64,000 nucleotides of DNA from Cruorifilaria tuberocauda. Lineage: Eukaryota > Nematoda > Chromadorea > Rhabditida > Onchocercidae. The stretch spans positions 1 to 64,000 of the forward strand of contig JABVXU010000218.1 of NCBI GenBank assembly GCA_013365365.1, read 5' to 3'. The notes under the pieces are model-generated. The model was not told the origin of the DNA and made no database searches. It worked only from the letters and a program-made list of their open reading frames with translations. How positions within the stretch are numbered: the first letter of the stretch is position 1; every line of letters begins with the position of its first letter. Positions 14,101-27,124 of the stretch are shown here, one piece after another. Made by a program: the position numbers and the translations under genes.

Positions 14101-16303
14101 ATATTATCTTCGGAATTAGAAATTAATTTTAAAATTATTCGTTCATTAATATACTGTTGCATTATAGAGATGGACTTCGAGTAAACCGTTTTTGGTTTGT
14201 TGTCGCGTATAGAAATACATCCACGTGGGAAATACGAATTGAGTTGATGGAGAAATGGCGTGAAATTGCTGATAACTACAAAGTAAAACATTTGGCTTTT
14301 AAATAAAGCAAGAAAATTCAAGTTAAATAGGAATCGTGTATTTCATAATACTAAAAATTCCATTATTCATTGAATCATCATTTGCTTTTTTATGTACATT
14401 TAAGGATTTGAATGTGACAGTTTGGGAGGCTAATGGAATGTTTGTGGACCAAATGCTCAGTTTGAAAACAGTTGCAATACAGGTTTTAAAGCGTTTGTTT
14501 GGATTATTTAATGATCAATTAATTTACTTCACTAATTGTTCATATATAGGATGTGAATAATTGATTTGCAATTAATTATTTCTTTCGGTACTTTTCGTGG
14601 AAAGATTTTCTTATAAGTTATTTATCGTAAGAACTGCAGCGTGAGTATTTAAGAGAGTTTAACGTTAAAGAATTCTGTCATTAATTTTCTCCAATCTAAT
14701 TAATTAATTAAATAAGCTCATTGCTGATGGTAATGAATTAATGTGTAATAATTCCAGACCGGTGCATTAACATTAATCTGTATGGCGCTTGTCTGCGCAT
14801 TATTTATTCCGAATCCATGTAGTGTCATAACGGCTTCTATCGCAATTGCATCCATAAGTCTCGGTAAATATATGGCCTGTTAATAGCTGCAATTAATAAA
14901 TTATTATTAGGATAGGTACAGTTAGTTGAACTTGGAATTTATTGGGTATCTATTAGTGAAATTATAATTCGATGTTTATTAGTCTAATTGATACAGCTAT
15001 TCTGAATGCTTATTTATGGCTTTACTTTTATCGAGATAAGTATTGCTAATGTAATTTGACTATTTTAATTAGTTTTATTCCTTTTTAGTCGTATTTTGTG
15101 GGCAGCATTTATCTTGATAATTGATAGATGAAGGCAAATAACAACTTCTATTCACTAGTTATTTGTTTAGATTGATTGACCCCTGCGAATTATTTATTCT
15201 TTTCTTACAAGATCAATAATTATCTGTTTAGAAGTTGTGTTTAGTTAGCGAAGGGTGATCTCTTTTGGATGTTCTCTTTCAGTATTTCTTTTAACATTAG
15301 TTTCTCTTAATCGCATCATTTTAACATTTAGGTGTATTTGGATTTTTGTCCTGGTGGCATTTTGATCTGGATCCCGTGACAACGGTTGCAATATTAATGT
15401 CTATTGGTTTATCGGTTGATTTCACCGCTCATGTGTCTTATCATTATCAGGTAATCAATCAATTCAAGTAAATCTATGATTTTTTTTGTTTATCCGACTT
15501 GTGCTTTAACTGTGTTATCATTGAATCATTTAGTTGTTTGATTATTCCATCAGTCGTATTTTATCTTCTATACATTTGGAAAGTTTTCATTTCAAATTTG
15601 GTTACCTTTGCAGCTAACGAACCGAAGAGAAATTCGAAATAAAAAAATTGTAAAAATACCAATTAAAGGACCACATGAAAAGCTCCAACACACCTTGGAA
15701 AGTGTTGGTTGGCCAATGATACAGGCTGGTGCATCAACGGTTATGTGTGTTTTGCCACTTATTTTTTTAAAGGTATGAGAGACTTTTTGAGTTCTAAATT
15801 AACTTCTCAATCAACTTTCAATTATTTTAATTAACCATTTCATAATAATGGAAATACACATTAAAACCGTTTCACTAACAAACAGTAGGACGAATAGACA
15901 ATATGCAATTTGTTTTTTTTTCCAATCTTTGGATTTAATAAAATTATTAAAAAAGCTGACCTGTAATTCGTTTAGAAATGAAATTTATAGCTATATTTTG
16001 ATAAAATTTTAAATTGAAAAGCCCAAAAATTAGAAATGTTAGAAAATAACTGAAATTTTTCTGTTTGTGTTGCAGAGTTATTCACCAATGGTGTTTTTCA
16101 AGACTATCATTCTGGTGGTATCGTGGAGCTTACTGCATGGACTCATTCTTTTACCAGCACTTTTAGGTGCCCTACCGGATTGCCTGACAAATGCTAACTG
16201 TTATCGGACATTTTTATCCACAAGTAGTCAAAAATCATGTCGTTATGTTGGGCCACATGAAATGGATCCAATCGATGGACAGGAAATGGAATCCAGCGAT
16301 TAA
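8164..16303 (+). CDS. Patched-related (PTR) protein with sterol-sensing domain
   Basis: Nineteen exons join in phase to about 1000 aa: 8164-8356, 8615-8695, 9208-9384, 9812-10011, 10732-10974, 11124(or 11112)-11249, 11376-11448, 11696-11905, 12260-12430, 12797-12969, 13182-13389, 13585-13707, 13867-14086, 14168-14282, 14405-14482, 14758-14863, 15332-15450, 15614-15772, 16076-16303. The start is the first ATG after an in-frame TAG. The first membrane segment ([18 protein letters not shown]) is followed by a luminal domain with N-glycosylation motifs, then a sterol-sensing block with the GVDDAF motif after FLIMGI. A second membrane segment ([15 protein letters not shown]) and the C-terminal RND-like block ([20 protein letters not shown]) follow. 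Nematode PTRs act in apical membranes, cuticle and moulting, probably moving lipids or sterols. This is known for the family and not shown here. Exon 1 donor (CGTG|GTTGAT) is the weakest junction. The exact paralogue is not assigned. Confidence 0.93.
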
Positions 16304-17407
16304 TATATTCCTCCTCTTCATTCCCTCATAATATATTCTTCCTCAAATATAGTTGTAGATTTGCCGTTTTTCACCGTTATTGCTCATAATTACATAATTT
16401 GAATTAATTATGTACGTACTATTGATGTAGAAAATTCCATTAATGTCTTAGTGAAAATATAAATCTTTTCATTTTCCAGTTTAATTTTTGAATGATAAGT
16501 TAGATAAGATCCAAAACCTTGCTCATTTATTTGTTTAAAATTTCATCTTTTTTGCTCTTTTTTTGCATATTTCTTAGTCACTTTAGTGAGTTATTATTGA
16601 AATTTCCGCTTAAAAAAATGAATCTGCAGAAAATGAAATTTATATTAAACTAATTGAAGTGAAAAGTCATCTTATCATTGCTGTCATGTATGAGGAGTCT
16701 TTCTCTAATTAATTTCAACCAATCATTAAGTATCCTATTACTATTTCTTTTTCCTTCTTCATCCATTTTGGGGAATTCTGATTTTATCACAAACACTAAT
16801 ATTTAGAGTATCAATTACTCATTCATACATTTACTTTAAAAAGTTTCATTGCATAGAATTATTTATTTCCGCAATTCGTTTTTCTTCTTTTCACAATGGA
16901 TACTTTTAGCGGGTTCTTTGATACGTTCATACAGGTCATTATCGTTGTACAATATATAAATATAAATGTAACAAATTGATATTTTTGTCATAGTGATTTG
17001 TAGATTCTTCTCCACTTACTATTTATAAATGATATGACAATAAGCTTTAAATGAAATTGCTAAGGTTTCGCTATATATTAAGAAAAAATCAGCCAACACT
17101 TTGTTTTATTATAATTATATTGCTTGTTCATTTTTATCTTACTACGTATTTCAAGTCCGACAAGTTTAAGTTTTTCTTTGGAATTTTTCTTGAATAATTC
17201 AACAGTTATTTCATGTATTTAAAATTCGAATAATTTTCTATGAATTTTAATCAAATTATTGCACCATATTGTTAATGATCATTTCAAATGATATGAAAAT
17301 TAAAAGCAAATTGACTTACGGTACCTTGAGTTATAACGATTTCGACACTGCGCCTATATCATGATAAAAATTGTTATTGATAGTGGTTAGAACAAAATAG
17401 ATCTTAG
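16304..17407. other. Intergenic
   Basis: AT-rich 3' flank of the PTR gene. No coding exon or structured RNA was recognised. Confidence 0.5.
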
Positions 17408-18020
17408 ATGATGAAAGATAGAAATCGCCTATCAGAAGATTTTTCTTCATTAATCTTTCCGAGTGGACACAGGACTACTTCACATCAAGTATTACAGAGA
17501 TCGTCATCATCACCCACATTAACGCCAGACATGATCTGGTTCATTCTGGGACACACCCAATATCGACTTCACCAGAATTCTTCCATCATTATGTATCATT
17601 CTCTGTTATTTCAACCTGATTATAATTTTCACTGTCTGAAGGTATACAATTCGGTCATAACAAAATTGTCAAGCAAGTGGATACTTCTAGCAGTTTTAAA
17701 TAAGATCTGCTAATAGGTAAAATTACTTTCTTTAAACCTCTTTAAGGTCAAGTAATTCGTTTTCATATTAAATATGAATTTTTGACTGTAATGAAGAAAT
17801 AAAAATTAAAATAAAAAAGAAAAAGAATCTTACCCAATACCATCAACTACAGGTGACAAAAAACGATTCAAATTTGTTTCCTATCGTAGTTTCTTTCAAT
17901 TCATCCAAACAGTCTCATCCACACCTATGTAACACAGTTCACTTTTATCGCCTTGTCAATTTGCAGCCATCTTCATCTCCTCACCTGCCAAACATATTTT
18001 CTTTTAATTTGCTCACTTAA
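17408..18020 (+). CDS. Candidate small orphan gene, two exons
   Basis: An ATG at 17408 opens a 78-codon exon (17408-17641) ending AAG|GTATAC in phase 0. The next acceptor, CAACTACAG at 17844-17852, opens a 56-codon exon (17853-18020) ending in TAA. Together they give about 133 aa. The N-terminal part is serine-rich (LQRSSSSPTLTPDM), and the second exon is also serine-rich (QPSSSPHLPN). Base composition is less AT-rich than the flanks. An internal acceptor (TTTGCAG at 17966) could shorten exon 2. No signal peptide, membrane segment or known domain is visible. It sits between the PTR and DB-module genes on the same strand. Function unknown; it could also be two chance frames. Confidence 0.4.
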
Positions 18021-18430
18021 TTTTTTTCCACATTACAAAAAGATTTCATTTCATTCTTTTACGATATTCACTTGCATTAATGGTAAGGATTTTTTTCGCT
18101 TTTTTTACTGTTCGTTTTTCTTCGTTGTTCAGTTGTAATGATATAAAATTAAGCTTTTTATTGTCAAATGATTCGTATAATTGATAAAACCACCGCACCA
18201 ATCTTCTGCACTTATCTTTTTCGGTATTTGTGATATCAATTCTAGTCTAACTTATATTGAATGCTTATTGTCTCTTCAAAAATACTTCAATTAAAAGTAG
18301 TTTTTATTAATTGAATTCTCTCCAATTTCACTTTTAGCTTTGGAGGCAGGAAGAAGTGATTGAATAAGATGATTTTTCGATTCTTATCTTTTTGTTTATA
18401 GTTAAATCCGATTTCGCATTCCCCCCGATA

Positions 18431-19794
18431 ATGTTACGGCAATTCATACTGGCTTCACTATTTATTCAGCAACCAATCGCTCAACAGGTTCCAAATTTCT
18501 TGCGCACGTTAAAATATTTTATTATTTTATGAAATTGAAAAAATATGAATGAAACAAATAAAATGGCAATCCACTCATAAACAACTAATTCAATTAATTC
18601 ATTATAATTTAAATGGGAAGGAAGAATTGCAGCTAAAGCAATGTCAGAACATCCCAATATGGGGATGCTGTTCTATGAGGTGGACATCAGAATGTGTTCC
18701 GAAACACTGTTTCAAATATATTCTCGCCAATTGTCCGGATCGGAAAATTCTGATGTTTAAACGTAGCATGAAACAGAAAAGTGACTTGAGACGATCACCA
18801 AATTCCGCATTCCATGGTCATTCCCTGGTACATTTTCCAAATTCTTAATTTAAATTTGGACGATTCCTAAATGTTGGAAATAAAATTAAAACGATCTATG
18901 ATCCAAAAAGTCACTTTTTGAAGTGAATGCAAAGAGTAGTGAAAATGTAAATTAATTGATTCTAATACTTAAATAAGAAATCCATTCTGTTATCTCCGAA
19001 TAATTTGCAGTCTCTTTGCGGTACCGCCGAATTAGGATATAAACCATGCACTAGTCGAGGTGTAGCTGATAAGCTATTCCAGTCATGCTGCAATATATAT
19101 GTACCAAAAGAATGCCGTCCAATGTGTGTTTATGAAACCAATCAAAATGCTACGCGTGAATTGGTAAATACTTATAACACAATTTTTCTTTACTTCCTTT
19201 ACTCTAATTATTATATAAACGAAGATCGTCATATAGGTTTAACAAATTGTTTCCACCTAGTGAATTCCCAGAGAGTAAGAATAAAAGATTATTTTAGGAA
19301 ATTTATTTAAAAAAATTGATGAGATCTTCAAAATGCTTCTCCAGATTTATGAATGATGCCTTTTTTTCGAAAAACATCAATCGATAATGATTCAAAATAT
19401 GCTGGTATTAAGAATAATATATTTAAATGACAATGCCCTGGTAACACTTCAATCTTCAGCTCATTTCAATACTACGTGAAAGGAAGTGCGGTTTAGAGTA
19501 TCTGTCCAGTATCCTTTATTGTGCATCGCAAAATCGTGACAACCGCAAGTGTTGCATACATCTAAATCTAAATGATCCACAACTTCAGGTAAGCATACAG
19601 AGAGTATCACTCTGATCAATAATATCGCCATTAAATTTCATGAATGAATGAATCCACAGGTGGGCAGTCGATGTTTACGGATGTGCGATCCAACTGGAAC
19701 GGCCATTGAACAAATTACGATGGAAGATGCCACCTGTATGTACAACTGGAACGTTATCATGTATTGCCACCATAGTGGTATACGAGAGATGTGA
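18431..19794 (+). CDS. DB-module cysteine-rich secreted protein
   Basis: Five exons, every junction phase 0: 18431-18487, 18633-18827, 19011-19163, 19460-19588, 19660-19794, giving about 222 aa. The start exon encodes a signal-peptide-like segment (MLRQFILASLFIQQPIAQQ). The mature part carries the cysteine spacing of the nematode DB domain: WGCC, CVPKHC, then FQSCC, VPKECRPMC, and later KCG, LYC, RKCC, RCLRMCDP, a cysteine in ATCMYN and MYCHH. DB-domain proteins are nematode-enriched and secreted or surface proteins, some binding immunoglobulin-superfamily receptors in C. elegans. That is family knowledge; the ligand here is unknown. The arginine/lysine-rich stretch between the first and second cysteine clusters (about residues 52-75) could be a linker. 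Confidence 0.85.
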
Positions 19795-21066
19795 TTGCAA
19801 CAGATATACAGATTATATGAAATATAATACTTCCGCCTAAGATGATCGCCGAATATATACGAACTTCAGGTTTTATGGTGTTTATATAGCTGTTTTAGCA
19901 ACAGATAAATATAATCCCAAGATCACTGAAACTTTTATTAAGAAGGACTAAAATATTCATAACCAGAGGATATAGAGAATAATCCGTAATGATATTTTGA
20001 TGCTTATATTTGACTAAGAAAAAGTGGAGAGAACACCAAGTAACTGACGTCCACTTCTTTCTGTTCGTTATCACGTCAAAAGTGTTGTTGTCAAAATTCC
20101 GCACCGTTGTCGAATTCAAATAAAGGAATAAAACTGACACATTTAATTCCGAACAAGAAATTATTATTATTACAAACCATCTTATAGATATGCTCTGGTA
20201 TATTACTCCAGTTTATATTACAAATAATTATACGACGATTTTCAACACTTCCACTTCTAATTTTGAGAAAATGTATAAAATGCTTTAATTTTTTCTTGAA
20301 ATATAATAAGCGAAGTAACTGTTCTCCACTACTGTAACTTTATAAATCGACTGGATAATTAGCAATTTGTTATGAACGACACAAAAATATTGATTGTGTC
20401 TGAAAATCAAACTTCTAAAAAAAATTTTCTTGATTATCATGCAGAAGAGATATTCTTAAGCAGGATTAGAACTCATCACAACTGAGCAAAAAAATATGTA
20501 CAATAAGTTTGAAAAAAAGCTTGGCAGAACATTGTGCATCATTTCATTTTCCTAATACAATCATCTAAAAATTAATTTACTTTTTAGGATTTTCGGAACT
20601 TGTTCTTTGGATGATTTTTATAAATTATGAAGATTAAAACAAAAAGAGATGTAATCATTAGATAACAAACACTTAAATGAAGAAAAATCATAAAGAGAAA
20701 ATAATAAATATTTGAAGAAGCAGACACGACAATTTATCATCCATAATAATTCGCTTTGATCTTAAGATATACGCATAGTAATTTCTTCTAGCTAAACCAA
20801 TAGCTTTTTCCAAATTACATGCAACAAAACAATCTTGGCAATCTGATTGATTTATCTATGGCGAAACTCTTCAAAAAAACTTTAAAATTATGAGAATTTT
20901 TACAGAAACAGAAAATTTTGAAAGAAAGTGGGTAATGCAGAGACAACGAAGTAAAGGAAAAATACATTTTCGAAATAATCAATTTTGAGAGCAATAAAAT
21001 TCTGAAAGCACCCGTTAACATAAGATAATTCCGCCATATATATATATATATATATTATATGTCCAT
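19795..21066. other. Intergenic between convergent genes
   Basis: 3' flanks of the DB-module gene (+) and the NCK gene (-). It holds a (TA)n run at 21036-21055. The open frames here are AT-driven and no gene is supported. Confidence 0.5.
21036..21055. repeat. (TA)n microsatellite
   Basis: About ten AT dinucleotide units immediately downstream of the NCK stop codon. Confidence 0.9.
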
Positions 21067-24000
21067 TCATCTTGGCAGCGGTCTGATCAAAAACAGTCGC
21101 TCACTAGTTTTATCGTTGGTATAAATTGGACTAGCCATATAATGCTTCAATAAATCATCCATAGTCACGAATATTCGAGTGCCTATTTTAAAGGCTTTAT
21201 TTGCTACATCCACTTGTACCCAGAAATGCTTGTTACGACCTGCTGCTTTTAGTGAAATCGAATAATCACCCGGCTGAAACATTTCTCATGAGCCAATAAA
21301 ATCTATGTCAACAGATATATTTGCCTAAATTTTTTTTAAAAAGAAGCAAACAAACAGAAAGAGGATGGAAAGAGGACACACGATATCAAAATTCCCTAAC
21401 TCGAAATCCTCGCCAAAAATTGTCGTTAGCTGCCACAATCTAGAAGCTTTCATCATCGTCCTCCGCAGGTGTAACAACTTTTCCAGCGGAAGGTTCCCAT
21501 GAGTTCATATATGACTTTTCAAAAAATGAAAAATTCACTTACATTACTTTCGCTATCCCTGACCAAGTAATCACCATCGATACCACGGGCATTTAGTAAG
21601 GCATCAGTTTCATCACGTGTCAGCCTTCCATAGTACCATGGTTGATTTGCATAAGGACCAGTAAGTCTACAATAAATTTATATTTTTTCGATTTCTTGCT
21701 AGAAAACTCAATTATTGAAATCAAAAGCATTCTTTGAAAAATTGTACAAGATGTGACAGAAACACATTAAAAAACTTTGCTATTTCATTTTATTTTATGG
21801 TTGAATTTAAGAGAAATTATACTTCACTTGTTCAATTTTTCCTATCCTTTCCTTCTGCTCTGAAACTAACCTGCCATTTCTAATGGCTGGAGTGATTCCA
21901 TTATTACTAGACGAAGCTTTCAATATCCGCTCTGATGTGGATGAAACAAAATGATCAGCGTTTGGATCCGGATTCGAATCCACTACCTAGAATAAAAACA
22001 TGCAACTGTTACAGTGCTATAATCTCAGAAGACGAAGCTAAACGCAATATGATGCTAATCGTCATACCTCAATATAATTTGTTGGCACAAGTCCCACATA
22101 ACCCTTTTCGTTTCGAGCTTTCCACCATTCTGGATCGTGAGCTGGATGATCGATGATTTCCAAACGCTCCCCTGAAAAGTTAGAGCAAATTTTGTGAGTT
22201 TTGAGATTTTCAAAATCTTAAAAAAATACATAAAAATTATTTAACGAATCCTGATAACTTCCACTAAAAAACCAATTAGTGACTGTTTATAAAAAAATAT
22301 TAAAAATGATTTAGCCAGTTTTATCACTTTTAATATTTAACTTCCAATTACATTAAAGAACTCACTTTTCTGTACAAAAATAACATTTGATATTGAAGAA
22401 AAAAACCATTCGTATCCCAAAACATCACCACTTTTGATAGATTTCAAGCTCATAACTTATACAAATATCAACAAACATTCATTTGTCCACTACTTGGTTT
22501 TTTTGTTTAATATAAAAATTGACATAATTTTGACATGATACTAAATATACTTGTTAAAGTGAACTGCAAACCAAATCAAATAACTTTTATTATAATACAA
22601 ACTGCTGATAGTATGCGAATTTCACTGTATTTCCTTACCTTTGCAGAATGATAATTCCTCTGCATTTTGAGCTTCAAATGAATACAGTGCAACGACTACT
22701 TCAATGACCCTTTGCAAAGGCAACATGATGAGTCCGTTGTGAAGCTAAAAAACAATTCTTCACCTTTTGTACACAATAATATTTAATATGCATTCCGATA
22801 TGAAAAAAGTATGAACGGATAAACCGATTTTACTCCCATGAAGGGAAAAGAGGAAAAGATTTGAACCTTGCTGAAACCATTCCCTGTTTCGATATTATTT
22901 TTCGGAGTTGAAAAAGTATTTGAAGGAGATTCGTCAATATAATTCGAAGGAAACCATCCCATCTGTTCTCGACACTGAAATGGAATACCTTTTCTAATCC
23001 CTGAAAGAACACTTTTTTCACGTACAGCAATTTCTTTCCCGTCACGCAGAAAAATTATGCTCAGTAGAAAGATATTTTCCCTTCCTAAAAAAAGTATACT
23101 ACATAAAATAAAACAAAACTGAATTATTTCCCGTATTATCATTCAAAAATAATTTTAAAAGATAATAATATTATAAACATGATAAAATGATAACGTGATA
23201 AAAATAAATAAAAATAACATAACATAATAAAAATAATAAGGTAAAAAAATAATATCCCGAAAAATCGCTAAGGAAAGTGATGATGTATAGATCGTTCTAC
23301 TAAAATTTTAAAAAATAAAAGTATATTTAAAAACCGATTTCGAATTATCAAAGTCTAGCTACAACTCATTAAATAATGTTCAGTGTGAACTATTGATTAC
23401 TTTTCCTTTCCACCAACCGTCGGAACTTTTCTCAAGAACAGTAACAACATCACCCTTGCATAACCTCAATTCATCTTCTCGCTGCGGTTCATAAGAATAT
23501 TTTGCAACAGCTTGCGACATCACTCCAGCGATCTAAATCAAAATTTACTTATTTGGTAGAAAATAATTACAAACACATGAAAAAAAATATAAAAGTGCTT
23601 CCCCTTTTTTTTAAAAATCATTTAAATCAGTTGAAGTACTCTTAAAAAATTAAATTAATAAAAACTATTTCCTTTTAAGCTGCTACAAAACTTCATCCTA
23701 CTACTAACTGAAAAATATTTATTTAAAAAGATTTAAAAAAAACAATAAGTACTTTAACTGATCTGCTGAAGCCATTTTCGAAACTACCATTTCCAGAAAC
23801 AGCGGCTAATGCTGGACGACTGATAATGAGTTCTGAGGATGAAGCCTGTAAATGAAATTCAGATAATTATGATACACCACTGAATTATTTGTTATAAAGA
23901 CCATATTATTTTTATGATAGATGTTACCGTTCTTGAGAAAAGATAACTGAGATGATAAATGAGATGCTAAAATCGCTGTATCAAAGATTTTTTACAATAT

Positions 24001-25578
24001 CTCAGTCTCAGGAACATAGGATGCACTAGACAGGAACATGGGGATGAAACAAAATTTTAAGCTGTATCATTTTTCACCAAACAGAAATCGAATATATGTC
24101 ACTAATTTTAGAAACTTTAATTCTTCAAAATACTTTTACCAATATAGCCGAATGAACAAAACATGTTAAAATGAAATGCATATCAAAATAATAAAATTTT
24201 TTTGAGTAATTATAAAATGGATGAAACATTTACTATACAAAAAGCATTTACTTGGTTGAAATCAGTTGTTTTGTTTTTCGATTTCGTTTTGCCTAATCCC
24301 TTAATTGTTCCTTTTGCTTTTTCCACAAAAGATTCTTTACGAACATAATTTGATGGAACAAAACCAATTACACCTTCTTCATTCACGACCTGTAATTATA
24401 TCTATATTAACTTCTTTTTGCAAGACTGCATTCTGATACCTATCCAAATGCCCCAAAAATGTCAAAAAGTTACACGACAAATTCAAACGACATGAATAGT
24501 CAAAAAACCAAAGGTACACAGTTTTGTTTCGTTTCGAAACACTTATTTATCTTGACGCATTTACCTATTCAACAAAACTGATATGTTCTTCACTGAATTC
24601 GAAATGATAGATGCAAAAACATCTCCACTATTTTACCTATATAATTAAATCACCTAATAATATTTCCAGATTATTCATTCCGAAATATCACGTTGTTAAT
24701 ACAGCTTAGGTAGTTTTACCAAAAGCTAATAATGTTAAATGATAAGCATTCTAATTAAAAGACTTTATTTTGCTTAATAATCAATAAATAGATCCTAGAA
24801 ATTTGTAGGAAATAAAATCAGAGAATGGAGAAACGACTAACACCTGAAGTCTTTTATAAATTAAATTTTATCATTGAAATTGCATAACTGAATAATGAAC
24901 GTATCAGATTAGTGTCACTCGATGATTAAAAGATTTGACCGATCAATGTTATTCTATGGCTAAATACTTTACAAAAAAAGGAGGTATTATAAATCATCAG
25001 TACTTTTTTTAAAAAATAGTATAATTTTTGTAACGTAAGGAAGTTATTATCTGAAAAAACACAGCAAATACAAAGGAAAAACTTCTTCCAAGGTTAGAAC
25101 TCACTATTAATCATAGAAAAACTTTTCTTTTACATTTTATTATATTAAGCTTAGAATACGAAGCATGGACTACTGTTGACACAAGGCATTCCACCTATTG
25201 GAGTTCTGTAGCCACTGCATGTTGAAAAGCATGCCAAATTATATCCAAGGTTAGAACTCACTAATCAAATATTATTAATATTTCTGAAGTGTATAGGTTT
25301 GAAGACACTACAACGACACAACAATTTCTATACTGACAAGCAAATTTACTGCCCAAATCACCTTGTTGTCTTCTACTAATTCCAAATGAATCTTTAAAAA
25401 AAGCTTATTGTTTGAAGTTTTTCATTAAACATCGCAGCAACCAATAACAATAACTTACTTTCCACCAATTTTTGGTATCATCGATCAATTTCAGCCTTTC
25501 ATTCTTCCTAATAGTAAGTTCGCCTTCCTCTTGCGCATTGTAATCATATTTAACAACAACGAAAACATCATCGCTCAT
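21067..25578 (-). CDS. nck-1: NCK adaptor protein (three SH3 domains and one SH2)
   Basis: Ten exons on the minus strand, phases consistent, 415 aa: 25578-25459, 24389-24252, 23845-23753, 23532-23401, 22974-22867, 22744-22639, 22171-22068, 21986-21871, 21666-21543, 21273-21067. SH3-1 (residues about 5-58) has [16 protein letters not shown] and [10 protein letters not shown]3-2 (about 125-177) has [16 protein letters not shown] and [10 protein letters not shown]3-3 (about 209-269) has [18 protein letters not shown] and GLVPTNYI. The SH2 domain (about 316-405) starts [13 protein letters not shown] and keeps the phosphotyrosine-binding arginine in DYLVRDSES, followed by [18 protein letters not shown] links tyrosine-phosphorylated receptors through SH2 to actin regulators through its SH3s. 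Vertebrate NCK1 is 377 aa, so length fits. The first intron is about 1.07 kb and contains a duplicated 20-mer. Confidence 0.96.
25087..25263. repeat. Direct repeat of a 20-mer in nck-1 intron 1
   Basis: TCCAAGGTTAGAACTCACTA occurs exactly at 25087-25106 and again at 25244-25263. The 137 bp between them are less AT-rich than the surroundings. This could be a small insertion flanked by a duplication, or a solo remnant of a repeat. Confidence 0.75.
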
Positions 25579-26368
25579 CCTTATTGTTATGTTTTCGTAA
25601 TACTGATGCGATATTGTCAGAACGATTATTTTCTAATTAGATTCAAGTAGCACTTACCGGAGCAATTAATCCTTTAAATAAGTGCAGTAATACACGTCGT
25701 TTTCTCTATACCTGCAATGAAATTCTAATTTAAAATAAGAGAACCTAAGGAGTGCAAAATATCACATAACAATGAATTTATGCAATTAAATAAATAAATG
25801 GATAAATCAAGAGGTTTCAATGTCAGAAAGAGAAAGAGAATGAAAGATATGAAGATAATGAGTGGGTTTAAACAATAATATAAAGGAATGGGCCATTTCA
25901 AACAAATAGAACAATATTTGAAGATATATATACTTTTTCCAATAAATTCAAAAGTTATTGAATAAAACGGCAGTTATGAAATGATAAAATTCGTTAGGAT
26001 AAAACTATTACACCCGATATAAGAAACAATTCACCGATATGTCATGCAATTCATAAATCACCAGCTGATCAATCAAGTTCTTTTTAAAATGTTAGTATTA
26101 AGTAAAAAAACTACAGAGACAATTGTAACTATCAGAGATGCTTCAAGTACTTCAGATATGTTCGAAGATACAAAGACGCAGCTACAGCTACAAGCACTTG
26201 TTCAAGTAATGATAGATGAATGAACGATGTCCGTGCCTGATATTTGAAAATTCCAAGAATATTTTTCTTTTTAAATTACATTTTTCTACTCAAACGAGGA
26301 ACTGCTACAAGCAATAGTGAGGCCAAATTTGGAAGAAAAAACAAGTCCCGAACATTTTACAGCAAGTC

Positions 26369-27124
26369 TCATCTTTGTATTTGGATTGGCCTATTTGCCC
26401 AACCAGTGTGAGCTGGAATTCCAAACCAGGTATACGGAAATCCAATCACAGTCTCTCCTGTTCTCTTATCAGTCGGTTCGAGGACAGAGGAAAATTTTGC
26501 AAAAATTCGCACAGCAATCGCGTCATGAAAAAGTAACGTATCTTTTATTTTACAGCAAGGTCGGTTTAAGGATTAAGAAACGTTGAATTTTATTAGAATT
26601 TTAAAATCAAAAAAAATTTTATTCGGACAATCATAATGATAGTTAAATTTTTTCCTCTATATCATCACATTGACACTATAATACCTCACAGAAAAACAAT
26701 ATCTTAAAAAACCAATTTCGAAATAAAAAAGCAATTTAGAAGAAAATTATAAATCAAGCACAAAAAAGGAATTAGGGGGAAATTAAAAAAAAAGATTCAT
26801 GAGACATAAACTGAAAAGATTTTTTTCGAACCAATTTTTTGAAATAATCAATATGTATATTCGAAATATTTAAAGGTACCTTTTTCAAACAATAAATTTG
26901 TACGTTAAAACATAAAATAAATATAATCCTGAAAACAAACATGAATATTCTAAGAAAACGAAGTTCATCACCAATCCACTTTTTTGCTGTTCGGTTGAAA
27001 TTTTTATCAGGGTGAAAATCCATTGGAAAAGTTTCACATGCAACCTCTTTCAATAATATCTCATCGACAATTTCGTTACTTTCAATTAAATTGGTCCAAT
27101 TTTTTTGAAGCAGTAGGATGATAT
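26369..27124 (-). CDS. Candidate 3' exons of an unrecognised gene
   Basis: A minus-strand exon at about 27124-26972 reads NLIESNEIVDEILLKEVA and FHPDKNFNRTAKKWI, ending TGGATTG|GTGATG in phase 1. A second exon at 26541-26369 (acceptor AAAAG, weak) reads FHDAIAVRIFAKFSSVLEP and GFPYTWFGIPAHTGWANRP before a TGA. The phases fit and the residue mix looks like folded protein, but no family is recognised and the second exon is also open on the + strand (26317-26586). It lies just upstream of nck-1 on the same strand, so an alternative 5' exon of nck-1 is a less likely option. Other candidate exons may lie near 27.6 kb. Confidence 0.28.

Noticed and set aside
21935..22156. 73-codon + frame
   Set aside because: Antisense shadow of two nck-1 exons and the intron between them.
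22830..23142. Minus frames of 71 and 119 codons
   Set aside because: They extend an nck-1 exon (22974-22867) into the flanking intron; only the exon part matches an SH3 domain.
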